Positions 43,999 to 52,787 of a stretch of 64,000 nt of DNA are shown here, in pieces (positions within the stretch are counted from its first letter, which is position 1; each line of letters opens with the position of its first letter). Both the position numbers and the translations under genes were made by a program. The notes under the pieces were generated by a model. The model made no database searches. It was not told where the DNA came from and saw only the letters and a list, made by a program, of their open reading frames with translations. The DNA is from Sphingomonas jeddahensis. GTDB lineage: Bacteria > Pseudomonadota > Alphaproteobacteria > Sphingomonadales > Sphingomonadaceae. Location: the NCBI RefSeq assembly GCF_001981525.1, contig NZ_MPSB01000003.1, positions 124,001 through 188,000 of the forward strand, given 5' to 3'.

Positions 43999-44741
43999 GC
44001 GCGCTGCCGATGCGCTCAGCCTTTGAGAACGCGACCCCGCTCACCTATTCTCCGCGCCCGCGCGCACGCGAGGAGGGGGCGCTGGTGCGCGAGCATCTGC
44101 CGCTCGTCCGCCGGCTCGCCTGGCACATTCACGGCAGCGTCTCGACAGCGGTCGAGGTGGAGGATCTCGTGCAGACAGGTTTGGTGGCGTTGGTCGAGGC
44201 GGCGACCGCCTTTGAGGATCGGGGGCAGGTCACGTTCAAGCAATATCTCACCACCCGCCTGCGCGGCGCGATGATTGACGAACTGCGCCGTCATGCCGCC
44301 ATGACGCGCGGTGCGATCAAGCGCCGCCGCGACTATAACAATGCGGTGAAAGCGCTCACTGCCGAGCTGCGCCGGGCGCCGGGGGAAGGCGAGATCGCGA
44401 CCCGCATCGGCATCACCGTCGAAAAGCTGCGCGCGGATTATGCCACGGCGGACGCGGTGAAGTTCGATTCGATCGATGAAGTCTATGCCGACGACCAACC
44501 TTGGTTCGCCAGCGACGAACCCAGCGCCTTCGACCAGCTTGCCGAAGGCCAGCAGCGCGACCGCCTGATTGCGGCGATCACCGCACTGCCCGAGCGGGAG
44601 CAGATGGTGATCCAGCTTTACCACGTCGAGGAACTGAACCTCGAGGAAATCGGCGAGGTACTGGGGGTCGGCGCCGCCCGCGTCTGCCAGATCAAGAGCG
44701 CCGCGCACGCGAAGCTCAAGAAGGCGCTGCTGCGGGGCTGA
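43995..44741 (+). CDS. fliA: RNA polymerase sigma-28 factor FliA
   Basis: 248 residues. Region 2 (LVREHLPLVRRLAWHIHGSVSTAVEVEDLVQTGLVALVEAATAFE) and the FKQYLTTRLRGAMIDELRR -10-binding helix, region 3 (RRAPGEGEIATRIGITVEKLRADY) and region 4 (LPEREQMVIQLYHVEELNLEEIGEVLGVGAARVCQIKSAAHAKLKKAL) are all present. Directs late flagellar genes and is held by FlgM. The three CTAAA-N15-GCCGTTT sites in the window are its likely targets. ATG 43995 overlaps flhA; Met6 is an alternative. Confidence 0.94.
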   Translation: MSALPMRSAFENATPLTYSPRPRAREEGALVREHLPLVRRLAWHIHGSVSTAVEVEDLVQTGLVALVEAATAFEDRGQVTFKQYLTTRLRGAMIDELRRHAAMTRGAIKRRRDYNNAVKALTAELRRAPGEGEIATRIGITVEKLRADYATADAVKFDSIDEVYADDQPWFASDEPSAFDQLAEGQQRDRLIAAITALPEREQMVIQLYHVEELNLEEIGEVLGVGAARVCQIKSAAHAKLKKALLRG

Positions 44742-44754
44742 GCACCCTCAACCC

Positions 44755-44830
44755 CATTCGGCTGAGCTTGTCGAAACCCTGCACTTTCTTGGAAAGATAA
44801 GGCAGCTCTTCGAGAGGCTCAGGGCGAGCG
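44755..44830. repeat. CGTTCG-family palindromic repeat after fliA
   Basis: Degenerate copy: CATTCGGCTGAGCTTGTCG on the left and CTTCGAGAGGCTCAGGGCG plus AGCG on the right. It separates fliA from the unrelated GntA-like gene and might end the flhA-fliA transcript. Confidence 0.78.
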
Positions 44831-44901
44831 GGGAGGGCTCCTAACCCAGATCAGCCCGAATCCCGGGAACACGGCGCCCCGCCTACGCGTATCTTCCACC
44901 C

Positions 44902-45609
44902 ATGCCTGCGCCTGTCACACCCTTGTTCCCCTGGCGCCACGAGGACCAGGACCGTTTCGAGCGCCTGCTTGAGGAACATGTCCAGGATCGCCTGTTCCCC
45001 TGCGTCGGCGCGAAGGCCGCGCTTGCGAAGGGTACGCTCAACGTCCTCGCCTGCAATCGCATCGACAGCGGCTGGGACGATCTGCGCATACACGACGGTC
45101 TGCTCCGCTTCGCCGAAGCGTATCGTGAGGAGCCGGCGCTTTACCGAAGCTTTGCCGTCGTCTTCAACGGCCCGACGGAGCTCAGCGAAGCCGAGTTCGA
45201 GCAATCATTGTGGACGCGCATCCAATCGCTATCCGACAAGGACGTGTGGCGCGGCCAGGAATATGACACCCGCGTCAGCCCCAACCCGGATGACACCCAT
45301 TTCTCGCTGAGCTTCGGCGGCGAGGCCTTCTTTGTGGTCGGCCTGCACCCCAACGCCAGCCGCCCGGCGCGCCGCTTCGCCAAGCCGACTTTGGTGTTCA
45401 ACCTGCACGACCAGTTCGAAATCCTGCGCGCCGACGGCCTTTACGAGAGCATGCGCGAGAAGATCCTCGTCCGCGACGAGGCGCTAGCGGGCACGCGAAA
45501 CCCGATGCTCGCCCGCCACGGCGAGTCGAGCGAGGCGCGGCAATATAGCGGCCGTGTGGTCGAGGAGAGCTGGCGCTGCCCCTTCCACTACCAAGGTCAG
45601 AATGACTGA
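44902..45609 (+). CDS. YqcI/YcgG family protein (heme-dependent N-oxygenase type, GntA-like)
   Basis: 235 residues. Typical segments are RLEEHVQDRLFPCVGAKAALAKGTLNVLACNRID near the start with the conserved FPC, FSLSFGGEAFFVVGLHPNASRPARRFAKPTLVFNLHDQFE in the middle with His residues able to ligate heme, and a C-terminal ...RCPFHYQ. Relatives such as GntA of guanitoxin and RohS of azomycin biosynthesis N-oxygenate guanidine or amino groups with heme iron. Whether this one does so is inference. Overlaps a DUF1989 gene, a recurrent pair. Confidence 0.8.
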   Translation: MPAPVTPLFPWRHEDQDRFERLLEEHVQDRLFPCVGAKAALAKGTLNVLACNRIDSGWDDLRIHDGLLRFAEAYREEPALYRSFAVVFNGPTELSEAEFEQSLWTRIQSLSDKDVWRGQEYDTRVSPNPDDTHFSLSFGGEAFFVVGLHPNASRPARRFAKPTLVFNLHDQFEILRADGLYESMREKILVRDEALAGTRNPMLARHGESSEARQYSGRVVEESWRCPFHYQGQND

Positions 45610-46192
45610 ACCGACCCGTATTCCCGAACGCAGCGGCACCGCGTTCAAGCTACCCGCCGGTGCCCTGCTCCAAGTGATCGATCCCAAGGGCGTCCAGGTC
45701 GCCGACCTACTCGCCTTTAACGCGGCCGATGTAGGGGAAGCGATCTCCTCGGGCCGCACCTTCGATTACGCCGAGACGATCTATCTCACCACCGGCCACA
45801 CGCTCTATTCCAACCGTTCGCGTGCCATGCTGGAGATCGTCGCCGACGACGTCGGCCGCCACGATTTCCTGCTCACCCCGTGCAGCTACGACACGTTCCG
45901 GCATTTCTACCCGGACAAGCCGCTCCACCGCGGCTGCTTCGGCAATCTCGCGGAAGCGCTGGCGCCCTATGGCGTCACCGAGGACATGATCCCCTGCGCC
46001 TTCAACTGCTTCATGAACGTGCCGGTGAACGGCGCGACAGGAAAGCTCGAAGTCTTGCCCCCAATCAGCAAGCCGGGCGACAAGATCGTCTTTCGCGCCG
46101 CGATGGATCTCGTCATCGGCCTCACCGCCTGTTCCGCTTATTCCTCCAACGGCGGCAGCTTCAAACCGATCGACTATCGCGTCGTCGCCTAG
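45602..46192 (+). CDS. DUF1989 (urea carboxylase-associated type) protein
   Basis: 196 residues. The family core is clear: VIDPKGVQVADLLAFNAAD near the start, YSNRSRAMLEIVADDVGRHDFLLTPCSYD, HRGCFGNLAEAL, CAFNCFMNVPV and the late LVIGLTACSAYSSNGG, with conserved Cys and His that suggest a metal site. ATG 45602 overlaps the GntA-like stop by 8 bp. Proteins of this type accompany urea carboxylase and guanidine-related enzymes; here no such enzyme is nearby, only the GntA-like partner. Function of the pair unknown. Confidence 0.82.
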   Translation: MTEPTRIPERSGTAFKLPAGALLQVIDPKGVQVADLLAFNAADVGEAISSGRTFDYAETIYLTTGHTLYSNRSRAMLEIVADDVGRHDFLLTPCSYDTFRHFYPDKPLHRGCFGNLAEALAPYGVTEDMIPCAFNCFMNVPVNGATGKLEVLPPISKPGDKIVFRAAMDLVIGLTACSAYSSNGGSFKPIDYRVVA

Positions 46193-46229
46193 CCACCCAC
46201 GCGATCCTCGCCGCAAGGTCGACCTCATT

Positions 46230-46304
46230 TGTTCGTTCCGAGCAACGTCGAGGGACGTGCCCCGGGCGCTGCGCTTAGTGTCTCGACATTGCTCGACACG
46301 AACG
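46230..46304. repeat. Variant CGTTCG-type palindromic repeat
   Basis: TGTTCGTTCCGAGCAACGTCG and CGACATTGCTCGACACGAACG arms, related to the element at 38339-38419. It lies between the DUF1989 gene and the flagellin terminator. The rest of the 242-bp gap holds two hairpins of the flagellin 3' region. Confidence 0.7.
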
Positions 46305-46330
46305 GCAGGTATGGCGCGAGCCACAAACGC

Positions 46331-46360
46331 GAAAACCCGGCAGCCTAAGGCCACCGGGTT
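46331..46360 (-). terminator. Rho-independent terminator of the flagellin gene
   Basis: On the minus strand: AACCCGG-TGGCC-TTA-GGCT-GCCGGGTTTTC. Stem ACCCGG/CCGGGT with an extended inner stem, followed by TTTTC. It is about 75 bp after the flagellin stop. Confidence 0.83.
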
Positions 46361-46388
46361 CCCTCGTCCGTCTGCTACACTGAGCGGA

Positions 46389-46427
46389 GCGGCACCGACA
46401 CCCGTTTGGGGGCGATGCCGGTGCCGC
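46389..46427 (-). other. Hairpin in flagellin 3' untranslated region
   Basis: GCGGCACCG and CGGTGCCGC, nine-base perfect arms 21 bases apart, begin 8 bp after the flagellin stop. Could protect the abundant flagellin mRNA from 3' exonucleases; it has no T tract, unlike the terminator that follows. Confidence 0.6.
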
Positions 46428-46434
46428 CAACGGA

Positions 46435-47253
46435 TTAGCCGAGCAGCTTCATCACGCCCTGCTGCGACTGGTTGGCCTGCGCCAGCATTGCGGTCGACGC
46501 CTGCGACAGGATCTGCGCCTTGGCGAGGTTGGTCGACTCTTCCGAGAAGTCTGCGTCTTCGATGCGGCTGCGTGCATCCGACAGATTGGTGACATTCGAG
46601 GTCATGTTGTTGACGGCCGACTCAAGCTGGTTCTGGGTTGCGCCCAGGCTGGCCCGGGCCTGTGAAACCTGCTTGATCGCTGCGTCATACTGCGCAGTGG
46701 TCGCGTTGTTGGCAGCCGTAGCGTCAGCAAACGAGAGATCCGTCACCGTCTTCAGTCCGCCGGCTGCGGTGAAATCAGTCGACTTGAGCGTGATCGCCGT
46801 GCTGCCGGTCTGAATGTTGAAACCCGTCGCTGCAGCGGCGTCGAACAGGTTCTTCTCGTTGAACTTCGTGTCCGAAATGACGGAGCTGATCTGGGTCTTC
46901 AACGCGAGCTGCTCAGAGCGAATGTTGGCAATATCATCCGCCGAATACGTGCCGTTAGCCGCCTGAACGCCCAGCTCGCGCATGCGCTGCAACATGTTCG
47001 TCACTTCATCAAGCGCGCCTTCGGCCGTCTGCGCCATCGAAATACCGTCATTGGCGTTGCGGATGCCCTGGTTCATGCCGCGGATCTGCGCGGTCATTGA
47101 CTGCGAGATGGCGAGGCCGGCCGCGTCGTCCTTCGCCGAATTGATGCGCTTGCCCGTCGACAGACGCTCCATCGCGGTCGACAGCGCCGATTGCGCCTTG
47201 TTCGAAGCGTTGCTGGCGCGCAGCGACGAGATGTTGCTGTTGATAACGGTCAT
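46435..47253 (-). CDS. Flagellin
   Basis: 272 residues, a short flagellin that consists of the conserved D0/D1 ends with a minimal middle. Start: [49 protein letters not shown]; end: [44 protein letters not shown]. The middle (about 130-190) is Thr/Ala-rich and too small for full D2/D3 domains. AAGGAAC ribosome-binding site. Transcribed from the sigma-28 promoter at 47323-47350; ends at a terminator. Only one flagellin gene is in the window. Confidence 0.96.
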   Translation of the reverse strand: MTVINSNISSLRASNASNKAQSALSTAMERLSTGKRINSAKDDAAGLAISQSMTAQIRGMNQGIRNANDGISMAQTAEGALDEVTNMLQRMRELGVQAANGTYSADDIANIRSEQLALKTQISSVISDTKFNEKNLFDAAAATGFNIQTGSTAITLKSTDFTAAGGLKTVTDLSFADATAANNATTAQYDAAIKQVSQARASLGATQNQLESAVNNMTSNVTNLSDARSRIEDADFSEESTNLAKAQILSQASTAMLAQANQSQQGVMKLLG

Positions 47254-47322
47254 GGTCGAGGTTCCTTTGTGCCTACGGTCTCGCCGCCGCCCCCAGAGCG
47301 GAAGTCCGAGCCGTCGCCATAC

Positions 47323-47350
47323 GAAACGGCCGCCACCCGAAACCCTTTAG
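47323..47350 (-). promoter_or_regulatory. Sigma-28 (FliA) promoter of flagellin
   Basis: On the minus strand: CTAAA, 15-bp spacer, GCCGTTTC. Identical in layout to the flgM and fliD sites except for the last base. Predicted leader about 60 bases. The rest of the 356-bp divergent gap to the activator gene is C/G-rich without another convincing site. Confidence 0.78.
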
Positions 47351-47609
47351 AACTTTTTCGCTTCGCCCCGGCGAACCCCCGGCACCGGCGGCAACCGGCA
47401 GGTTTTTGCCGCGATCTGCCGCCGCCCGGCAAAGCGCTGCCCCCGCCCACTGCCTCGCGCCCGCGCGCGCGATCCCGCCCGCCCTCGTACGCGTAGGCGA
47501 GTGTGTGCTCGCGGCCACGCGCCCGGAAATATCCTGCCGGCCGGCTGCCGCCTCAACAGGTCGTTAACCAACTTCAGTTTAGTGGTAGCGTTGTTCCGAA
47601 GGGGGAAGA

Positions 47610-48881
47610 ATGTTGCGCTCGATCATCCCGTCTGCCGCCGTTGCCGAAAGCCATGTCGCACTCGTGTCGTCGCTGCGGGCGCAGGGCTTCAGCGTCATCG
47701 CCACCGGCAGCAATCGGCCGCAGCCTGACACCGCCTTCCTCGTCGCCGCTGGCGAAACTTCGCCGGTCCCGGCGCGTACGGTAGTGCTGGCGCGGGGCGA
47801 GCGGCAGGTCGTGCCCTTTCGTGATGGCGCACCGGCGCGGCTGACCTTCGATCACGCGGATGCCGTGGTCGGCAACGCCTTCGTCCGCGCGCTCGCCGGC
47901 GGGCCAGAACTGCCGACCGCTGCCGATCCCGAGACGCTCGCCCTCTTCGCCCTCGCCGAGCGCGTCGCCGAGGCGGACATCACCGTGCTCATCAACGGCC
48001 CCACGGGCACCGGCAAGGAAGTGCTCGCCCGCGCGATCCACCGCAACTCCAACCGCCGCGACGGCCCGTTCATCGCCATCAACTGCGCCGCGCTGCCGGA
48101 AACCATGCTCGAGACGATGCTGTTCGGCCATGTGAAGGGTAGCTATACCGGCGCTTCGTCGGGCGGCGACGGCTTCTTCCGCGCGGCGAACGGCGGCACG
48201 ATCGTGCTCGACGAAATCGCCGAAATGCCGCTGCCGCTCCAGGCCAAGCTGCTGCGCGTCCTGCAAGAGCGCGAAGTGGTGCCGATCGGCGCAACTCACC
48301 CGGTGCCGATCGACGTTCGGGTCGTCGCCTGCGCCAATCGCGACTTGCAGGAGGAGGTCGCCGCCGGCCGCTTCCGCGCCGATCTTTATTACCGCCTCTC
48401 GGTCTTCCCGCTCACCACGCGCTCGCTTGCCGAACGGTCGCAGGACGTGCCCGCGCTCGCCGCGACGATGATCCTTCGCCACGCTGGTTCCCGCGCAATC
48501 GTGCCCTGGCCCTCGCACGAGGCGATCGCCAAGCTTGCCAGCCACGATTGGCCCGGCAACGTGCGTGAGCTCGAGAATGTCATCCAGCGCGCGCTCCTGT
48601 TCTGCGGCGGTGACACGATTGAGGCGAGCCACATCGTCTTCGACCGCGCCAGCAGCCCGCGCCCGGCCGTCTTCGCCAACAACCCGGCCACCCTTGGAGC
48701 GGTTGTCCAACTTTCCGAATTCGCCGCGATCCGCGAGACTTTGAAGGCGTGCGGCGGAAATCGTATCGAGACTGCCCGCCGTCTGGGCATTTCGGAACGA
48801 ACCTTGCGTTACCGCCTCGCAAAGGCGCGCGAGCAGGGCGAAGAGATCGCCGCGCCGCATGATCGGAGACTGACGGCATGA
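47610..48881 (+). CDS. Sigma-54-dependent flagellar transcriptional activator (FlbD/FleQ-like)
   Basis: 423 residues. N-terminal about 95 residues form a small domain that is not a recognisable phospho-acceptor receiver. The AAA+ domain has Walker A GPTGTGKE (130-137), Walker B GGTIVLDE (196-203) and the sigma-54 contact loop as GSYTGA (177-182) where nearly all relatives have GAFTGA. The C-terminus is a Fis-type helix-turn-helix (GGNRIETARRLGISERTLRYRLAKA). By position, upstream of fliEFGHI, it is the expected master activator of the sigma-54 flagellar promoters. GGGGGAAGA ribosome-binding site; the stop overlaps fliE (ATGA). Confidence 0.92.
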   Translation: MLRSIIPSAAVAESHVALVSSLRAQGFSVIATGSNRPQPDTAFLVAAGETSPVPARTVVLARGERQVVPFRDGAPARLTFDHADAVVGNAFVRALAGGPELPTAADPETLALFALAERVAEADITVLINGPTGTGKEVLARAIHRNSNRRDGPFIAINCAALPETMLETMLFGHVKGSYTGASSGGDGFFRAANGGTIVLDEIAEMPLPLQAKLLRVLQEREVVPIGATHPVPIDVRVVACANRDLQEEVAAGRFRADLYYRLSVFPLTTRSLAERSQDVPALAATMILRHAGSRAIVPWPSHEAIAKLASHDWPGNVRELENVIQRALLFCGGDTIEASHIVFDRASSPRPAVFANNPATLGAVVQLSEFAAIRETLKACGGNRIETARRLGISERTLRYRLAKAREQGEEIAAPHDRRLTA

Positions 48882-49243
48882 GTGGTGTTGGTGGTGTAGG
48901 CGGGATCGACCGGGTGATGGCGCTTCGTGCCCAGATCCTGGAACGCAACGCCGCCCTGAGCCGCGCGAACGCGACGGCCGCGGCCGAACAGACGGCGCCC
49001 GCTTCGGGTCCGCAAGGCGCCTCGGGCAGCTTTGCCGCAACGATGGAAAATGCGCTCCAGTCGGTCAACAACCAGTCGCAAAAGGCCTCGGCCCTGTCCG
49101 AAGCCTATGAGCGCGGCGAGACGGTGGACATCGCCAAGGTGATGCTCGCCCGCCAGGAGGCATCGGTCGGCTTCGAGGCCACGCTGCAAGTCCGCAACAA
49201 GATCTTGTCCGCGTACAAGGACATCATGAGCATGCCGGTCTGA
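48878..49243 (+). CDS. fliE: Flagellar hook-basal body complex protein FliE
   Basis: 121 residues. A loosely conserved Gly/Ala-rich start and the FliE C-terminus: SFAATMENALQSVNNQSQKASALSEAYERGETVDIAKVMLARQEASVGFEATLQVRNKILSAYKDIMSMPV. Joins MS ring and rod. Overlaps the activator gene and is followed by fliF after 1 bp. Confidence 0.92.
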   Translation: MSGVGGVGGIDRVMALRAQILERNAALSRANATAAAEQTAPASGPQGASGSFAATMENALQSVNNQSQKASALSEAYERGETVDIAKVMLARQEASVGFEATLQVRNKILSAYKDIMSMPV

Positions 49244-49244
49244 T

Positions 49245-50975
49245 ATGGCGAACGCACTTGCCCCTTCGAACCTCGCCCAACCCAATTCGGTAGTCCCGGA
49301 GCGCTTCGCCAATCCGCTGCGGCAGATCCAGGGCGTGTTCGCGCAGCCCGCGGTGCGCCGCGCCGGCCCGATGGCGCTGATGGTCAGCCTGATCGGCGCC
49401 TCGGCGCTCGCTTGGTCCGCACTGTCGGGCGCGCCGCAGAAGACGCTCTATTCGGGGCTTCCGGATGCCGACAAGGCCGCCGTCACACAGGCGCTGACCG
49501 CTGCGAGCATTACCAGCCACATCGACGATGCGACCGACTCGGTTACGGTCAACGAGGAGGATTACTCCCGCGCGCGCCTGCTGCTTGCCGGGCAGGGCCT
49601 GCCCAAGGCCGCTCCGGGCGGCTATGCGATCCTCGATCAACTGCCGATGGGCGTCAGCCGCGCAGTCGAAGGCGAACGCCTGCGCCAGGCGCGCGAGACC
49701 GAACTGGCACGTTCGATCCAGGAGATCGACGTTGTCACCGAAGCGCGCGTCCATCTCGCCATGCCCGAAGCCAGCGTGTTCGTGCGCGACAATGCCCAGC
49801 CTAGCGCCTCGGTGGTGGTGAAGTTGCAGGGCGGCCGCGCGCTCAGCGATGCGCAGGTCCAGTCGATCATCAACCTCGTCGCCTCGTCGGTGCCCGGCAT
49901 GAAGCCCGAAGCGGTGACGATCGTCGATCAGATGGGCGGCCTCCTGTCCAAGCCCGGCGGCGCCGGCCAGAGCGGCAGCGAGCAGCGCATCGCGCTCCAG
50001 CGCCAGGTAGAAGACAAATACCGCCAACAGCTGATGCAGCTGCTGACCCCATTGGTGGGCGCCGGCAACTTCACCGCGGAGGTCCAGGCCGACGTCAACA
50101 TGGACGAGACTTCGGCCACCCGCGAAAGCTACGACAAGCAGGGCGCATTGCGCGCCGAGACCGGCAATTGGACCGGCAATCAGGCCGGTGCCGGCGAAGC
50201 GCCCGGCGGCATCCCCGGCGCGCTAAGCAATACGCCGCCGCCCGCCGCCACGCTTCAGCAGCCGCAGCCTGCGGTCGGTGCCGATGGTCAGCCTGTGCAG
50301 CCGGTCGCCGGTGGCCCCGCACCCAATCCGAACAAGCAGTCGGACCAATATGCCCGCACTTATGATCTCGGCCGCGAAGTGTCGGTCACCCGCGCGTCGC
50401 CTGGCGGGATCAAGCGCCTGTCCGTCGCAGTCCTCCTGCGCGAGCCGGAGAAGGGCAAGCGCACTGCCATGGAGATCAACCAAATCACCGAGCTGGTCCG
50501 CTCGGCGGTCGGTTACGATCAGGGGCGTAACGATCAGGTCACCGTCATCAGCCGCAAGTTCGCTGGCGAAGCGGATGCGGCGAACGACGGCCCGGCCTGG
50601 TATGACAATAGCTGGGTCCCGGTTCTCGCGCGCAACGTCACCGCGATCATCATCGCGCTGCTGGTGCTGCTGCTCGGCGTCCGCCCGCTCGCTAAGGCGC
50701 TGATGAAGAAGAAGGAAGACGTGGACGCCGCCAACCGCCCGGCGCTTGGTCGCACTATCGGCGGGGCCGATGATGAAGGGGAGGGCGAAGATGGCGAATC
50801 CGGCATGTCCGGGACGCCCGCCACGATCGCCGTCGCGCCGCCAGTGACGCTCGACGAGATTGAAGCGAGTCGCAACTACGACGAACGCATCGGCGCGGTG
50901 CGCGGCTTCACCCGCGACAATCCTGCTCGCGCCGCGCTTGCCGTGCGTGACATGATGAAGGCGACCGCGCAGTGA
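49245..50975 (+). CDS. fliF: Flagellar MS-ring protein FliF
   Basis: 576 residues. First membrane helix near 45-65, ring-building motifs (LYSGLPDADKAAVTQAL, VNEEDYSRARLLLAGQGLP, ELARSIQEIDVVTEARVHLAMPE, ALSDAQVQSIINLVASSVPGMKPEAVTIVDQMGGLLS), second helix (VLARNVTAIIIALLVLLLGVRPL) and a cytoplasmic tail (NYDERIGAVRGFTRDNPARAALAVRDMM) that binds FliG. Platform of the basal body. Confidence 0.96.
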   Translation: MANALAPSNLAQPNSVVPERFANPLRQIQGVFAQPAVRRAGPMALMVSLIGASALAWSALSGAPQKTLYSGLPDADKAAVTQALTAASITSHIDDATDSVTVNEEDYSRARLLLAGQGLPKAAPGGYAILDQLPMGVSRAVEGERLRQARETELARSIQEIDVVTEARVHLAMPEASVFVRDNAQPSASVVVKLQGGRALSDAQVQSIINLVASSVPGMKPEAVTIVDQMGGLLSKPGGAGQSGSEQRIALQRQVEDKYRQQLMQLLTPLVGAGNFTAEVQADVNMDETSATRESYDKQGALRAETGNWTGNQAGAGEAPGGIPGALSNTPPPAATLQQPQPAVGADGQPVQPVAGGPAPNPNKQSDQYARTYDLGREVSVTRASPGGIKRLSVAVLLREPEKGKRTAMEINQITELVRSAVGYDQGRNDQVTVISRKFAGEADAANDGPAWYDNSWVPVLARNVTAIIIALLVLLLGVRPLAKALMKKKEDVDAANRPALGRTIGGADDEGEGEDGESGMSGTPATIAVAPPVTLDEIEASRNYDERIGAVRGFTRDNPARAALAVRDMMKATAQ

Positions 50976-51982
50976 GCGAAGTCGCGCTTCGCACCTTCAC
51001 CGGCACCGAGCGTGCTGCGGTGCTGATGATGCTGGTGGGTGAGGAGGAAGCGGCCGCGATCCTCCAGAAGCTCGAGCCTGACGAGGTACGGGAACTCGGC
51101 CGCGCAATGTACACCGTTGCTGACGTCAGCGAGGCGGATGTCGAAGGCGTGCTGGATGACTTCGTCGGCCGCGCCCGCGAGCGCACCGGCATCACCTTTG
51201 ATCCCAAGCCCAAGATCGAGGCAGTAATGCATCGCGCTTTGGGTCAGGAGAAGGCGGAAAGCGTGCTCGCGCGCATTACCCCGCCGGAGGCGGCGTGCGA
51301 GATCGAGCTGCTCGACTGGCTCGACGCCACCGACATCGCCGCGATGATCGAAAAGGAACATCCGCAGGTCGCGGCGCTGCTGATCGCCAATCTCGATCCC
51401 GCGATCGGCGCGCAGGTGCTCGAACTGCTGCCCGACGCGGCGCAGCCCGAAATCCTGCATCGCATCGCCAAGCTCGGCCCGATCACGCCCGAAGCGGTAG
51501 AGACGCTGAAAACGATGATCGGCAACCGCGCGATCAGCGCCAGCCAATCGACGCAGGTAAAGCTCGGCGGCACCCGCGAGGCGGCCAGAATCCTCCAGGG
51601 CGCGCGCAAGGCGACTGAGCAGCGCGTGATGCCCAAGCTGTTCAAGCTCGACAAGGAAACCGCGAAGCAGATCGAGGAGGCGATGTTCGTCTTCGACAAT
51701 TTGCTCGACATGGACGACAAGAACCTGGGCACGCTGATCCGCAACGTCGATGGCGACATCCTCACCCGCGCGCTGAAGGGCGTGGACGAGGCTGCCCGCA
51801 ACCGCTTCCTCGGTTGCATGTCGGCGCGCGCCGCCGACGGCATCCGCGACGAGATGGAAGCGCGCGGGCCCATGAAGCTCAGCGAGGTTCTGGAGGCGCA
51901 AAAGGCGATGATCTCGGTTGCGCGCAGTCTCGCCAAGGACGGCACGATCATGATGGGTGGGGGCGAGGATGATTATGTCTGA
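50972..51982 (+). CDS. fliG: Flagellar motor switch protein FliG
   Basis: 336 residues from a GTG overlapping fliF (GTGA). FTGTERAAVLMMLVGEEEAAAILQKLEPDEVRELG at the start, middle EHPQVAALLIANLDP, and the C-terminal torque helix FVFDNLLDMDDKNLGTLIRNVDGDILTRALKGVDEAARNRFLGCMSARAADGIRDEMEA with the charged residues that face MotA. Transmits torque. Confidence 0.96.
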   Translation: MSEVALRTFTGTERAAVLMMLVGEEEAAAILQKLEPDEVRELGRAMYTVADVSEADVEGVLDDFVGRARERTGITFDPKPKIEAVMHRALGQEKAESVLARITPPEAACEIELLDWLDATDIAAMIEKEHPQVAALLIANLDPAIGAQVLELLPDAAQPEILHRIAKLGPITPEAVETLKTMIGNRAISASQSTQVKLGGTREAARILQGARKATEQRVMPKLFKLDKETAKQIEEAMFVFDNLLDMDDKNLGTLIRNVDGDILTRALKGVDEAARNRFLGCMSARAADGIRDEMEARGPMKLSEVLEAQKAMISVARSLAKDGTIMMGGGEDDYV

Positions 51983-52691
51983 GGCAGCGGCAAATGTGTT
52001 CGTCGCCGGCTTCGCGCCGCGGCAGGACGATGCGGCGGTGCGCCTCCAGCGCGTCTTTGCCGAGCGTCCTTCGGGCTTCGCACCAGGCGACCTGATCGCG
52101 CGGATCGAGGAGGCATTCTCCGCCGCACCCAAAGCGCAGGTGCCGCCCGAGCCCGAGCCGCCGACGCTTGATCCGGTCGCCGCAGCGATGGCCGAAGCGC
52201 CGGCGCTCGATCCGCTCGTGGAGGCGCACCAGGCCGGTTACGACGCAGGCTATGCCGCCGCCCGCGCCGAAATCGACGCACAGGCGGCGCGCGACCTTGC
52301 GCTACTCGAAGCTGTCGCCGCATCGCTCAAGTCCGACGAGCGCGTCGATCGCGAACGCATCGCCCGCCAGTTGCGCCAGACCGTCCTCCATCTCGTCACC
52401 CGCCTTGTCGGAGAAACCGGCGTTTCCGCCGACCTTCTCGCTGGCCGCGTCGAAGCCGCCTCTGACCTGCTCGCCGACGCCTCGGAAAGCGCGATCCTGC
52501 GCGTGAGCCCCGCGGATGTGGCGCTGCTGGAGGAACGCTTGCCCGAGACGATCTTCGCCATCGGCGACCCCAACCTCGCGCGCGGCAGCTTCGTTCTGGA
52601 AGCCGCCTCCACGATTGTCGAGGACGGCCCCGAACTGTGGCTCGAACAGCTGACCCGAGCGCTCGACAAGGTCGCCGTTCCCGCGGCCTGA
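51975..52691 (+). CDS. fliH: Flagellar export regulator FliH
   Basis: 238 residues, Pro/Glu-rich first third, then a Gly/Ala-rich helix with the GxxxG-like YDAGYAAARAEIDAQAARD, and the C-terminal FliI-binding domain (LRQTVLHLVTRLVGETGVSADLLAGRVEAASDLL...LRVSPADVALLEE). ATG 51975 is preferred (GAGG upstream, overlap of 8 bp with fliG); ATG 51969 is possible. It holds the ATPase FliI at the export gate. A palindromic repeat separates it from fliI. Confidence 0.88.
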   Translation: MSEAAANVFVAGFAPRQDDAAVRLQRVFAERPSGFAPGDLIARIEEAFSAAPKAQVPPEPEPPTLDPVAAAMAEAPALDPLVEAHQAGYDAGYAAARAEIDAQAARDLALLEAVAASLKSDERVDRERIARQLRQTVLHLVTRLVGETGVSADLLAGRVEAASDLLADASESAILRVSPADVALLEERLPETIFAIGDPNLARGSFVLEAASTIVEDGPELWLEQLTRALDKVAVPAA

Positions 52692-52701
52692 CACCTTCTT
52701 A

Positions 52702-52770
52702 GTTCCCCGGCGAAGGCCGGGGCCCAGCTACGACACGCCCGCAACTGGGCGCCGGCCTTCGCCGGGGAAC
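52702..52770. repeat. GTTCCCC/GGGGAAC-family palindromic repeat between fliH and fliI
   Basis: 69 bp with arms GTTCCCCGGCGAAGGCCGG and CCGGCCTTCGCCGGGGAAC, near-perfect. Same family and length as the copy inside the coding gene at 6887-6955. It opens a 96-bp gap in an operon where other genes overlap. Confidence 0.88.
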
Positions 52771-52787
52771 GTCTTTTAGGACGCTGA

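Noticed and set aside
44742..46434. GntA-like/DUF1989 segment as a genomic island
   Set aside because: Base composition and codon use look like those of the neighbours, and no integrase, tRNA or attachment repeats are present. Flanking palindromes are the common dispersed family.
47440..47475. Sigma-54 promoter of flagellin (GGGCAGCGCTTTGC on the minus strand)
   Set aside because: It has GG and GC with 10 bases between, but the flanks do not match TGGCAC and TTGC. The sigma-28 site at 47323-47350 fits better and is nearer.
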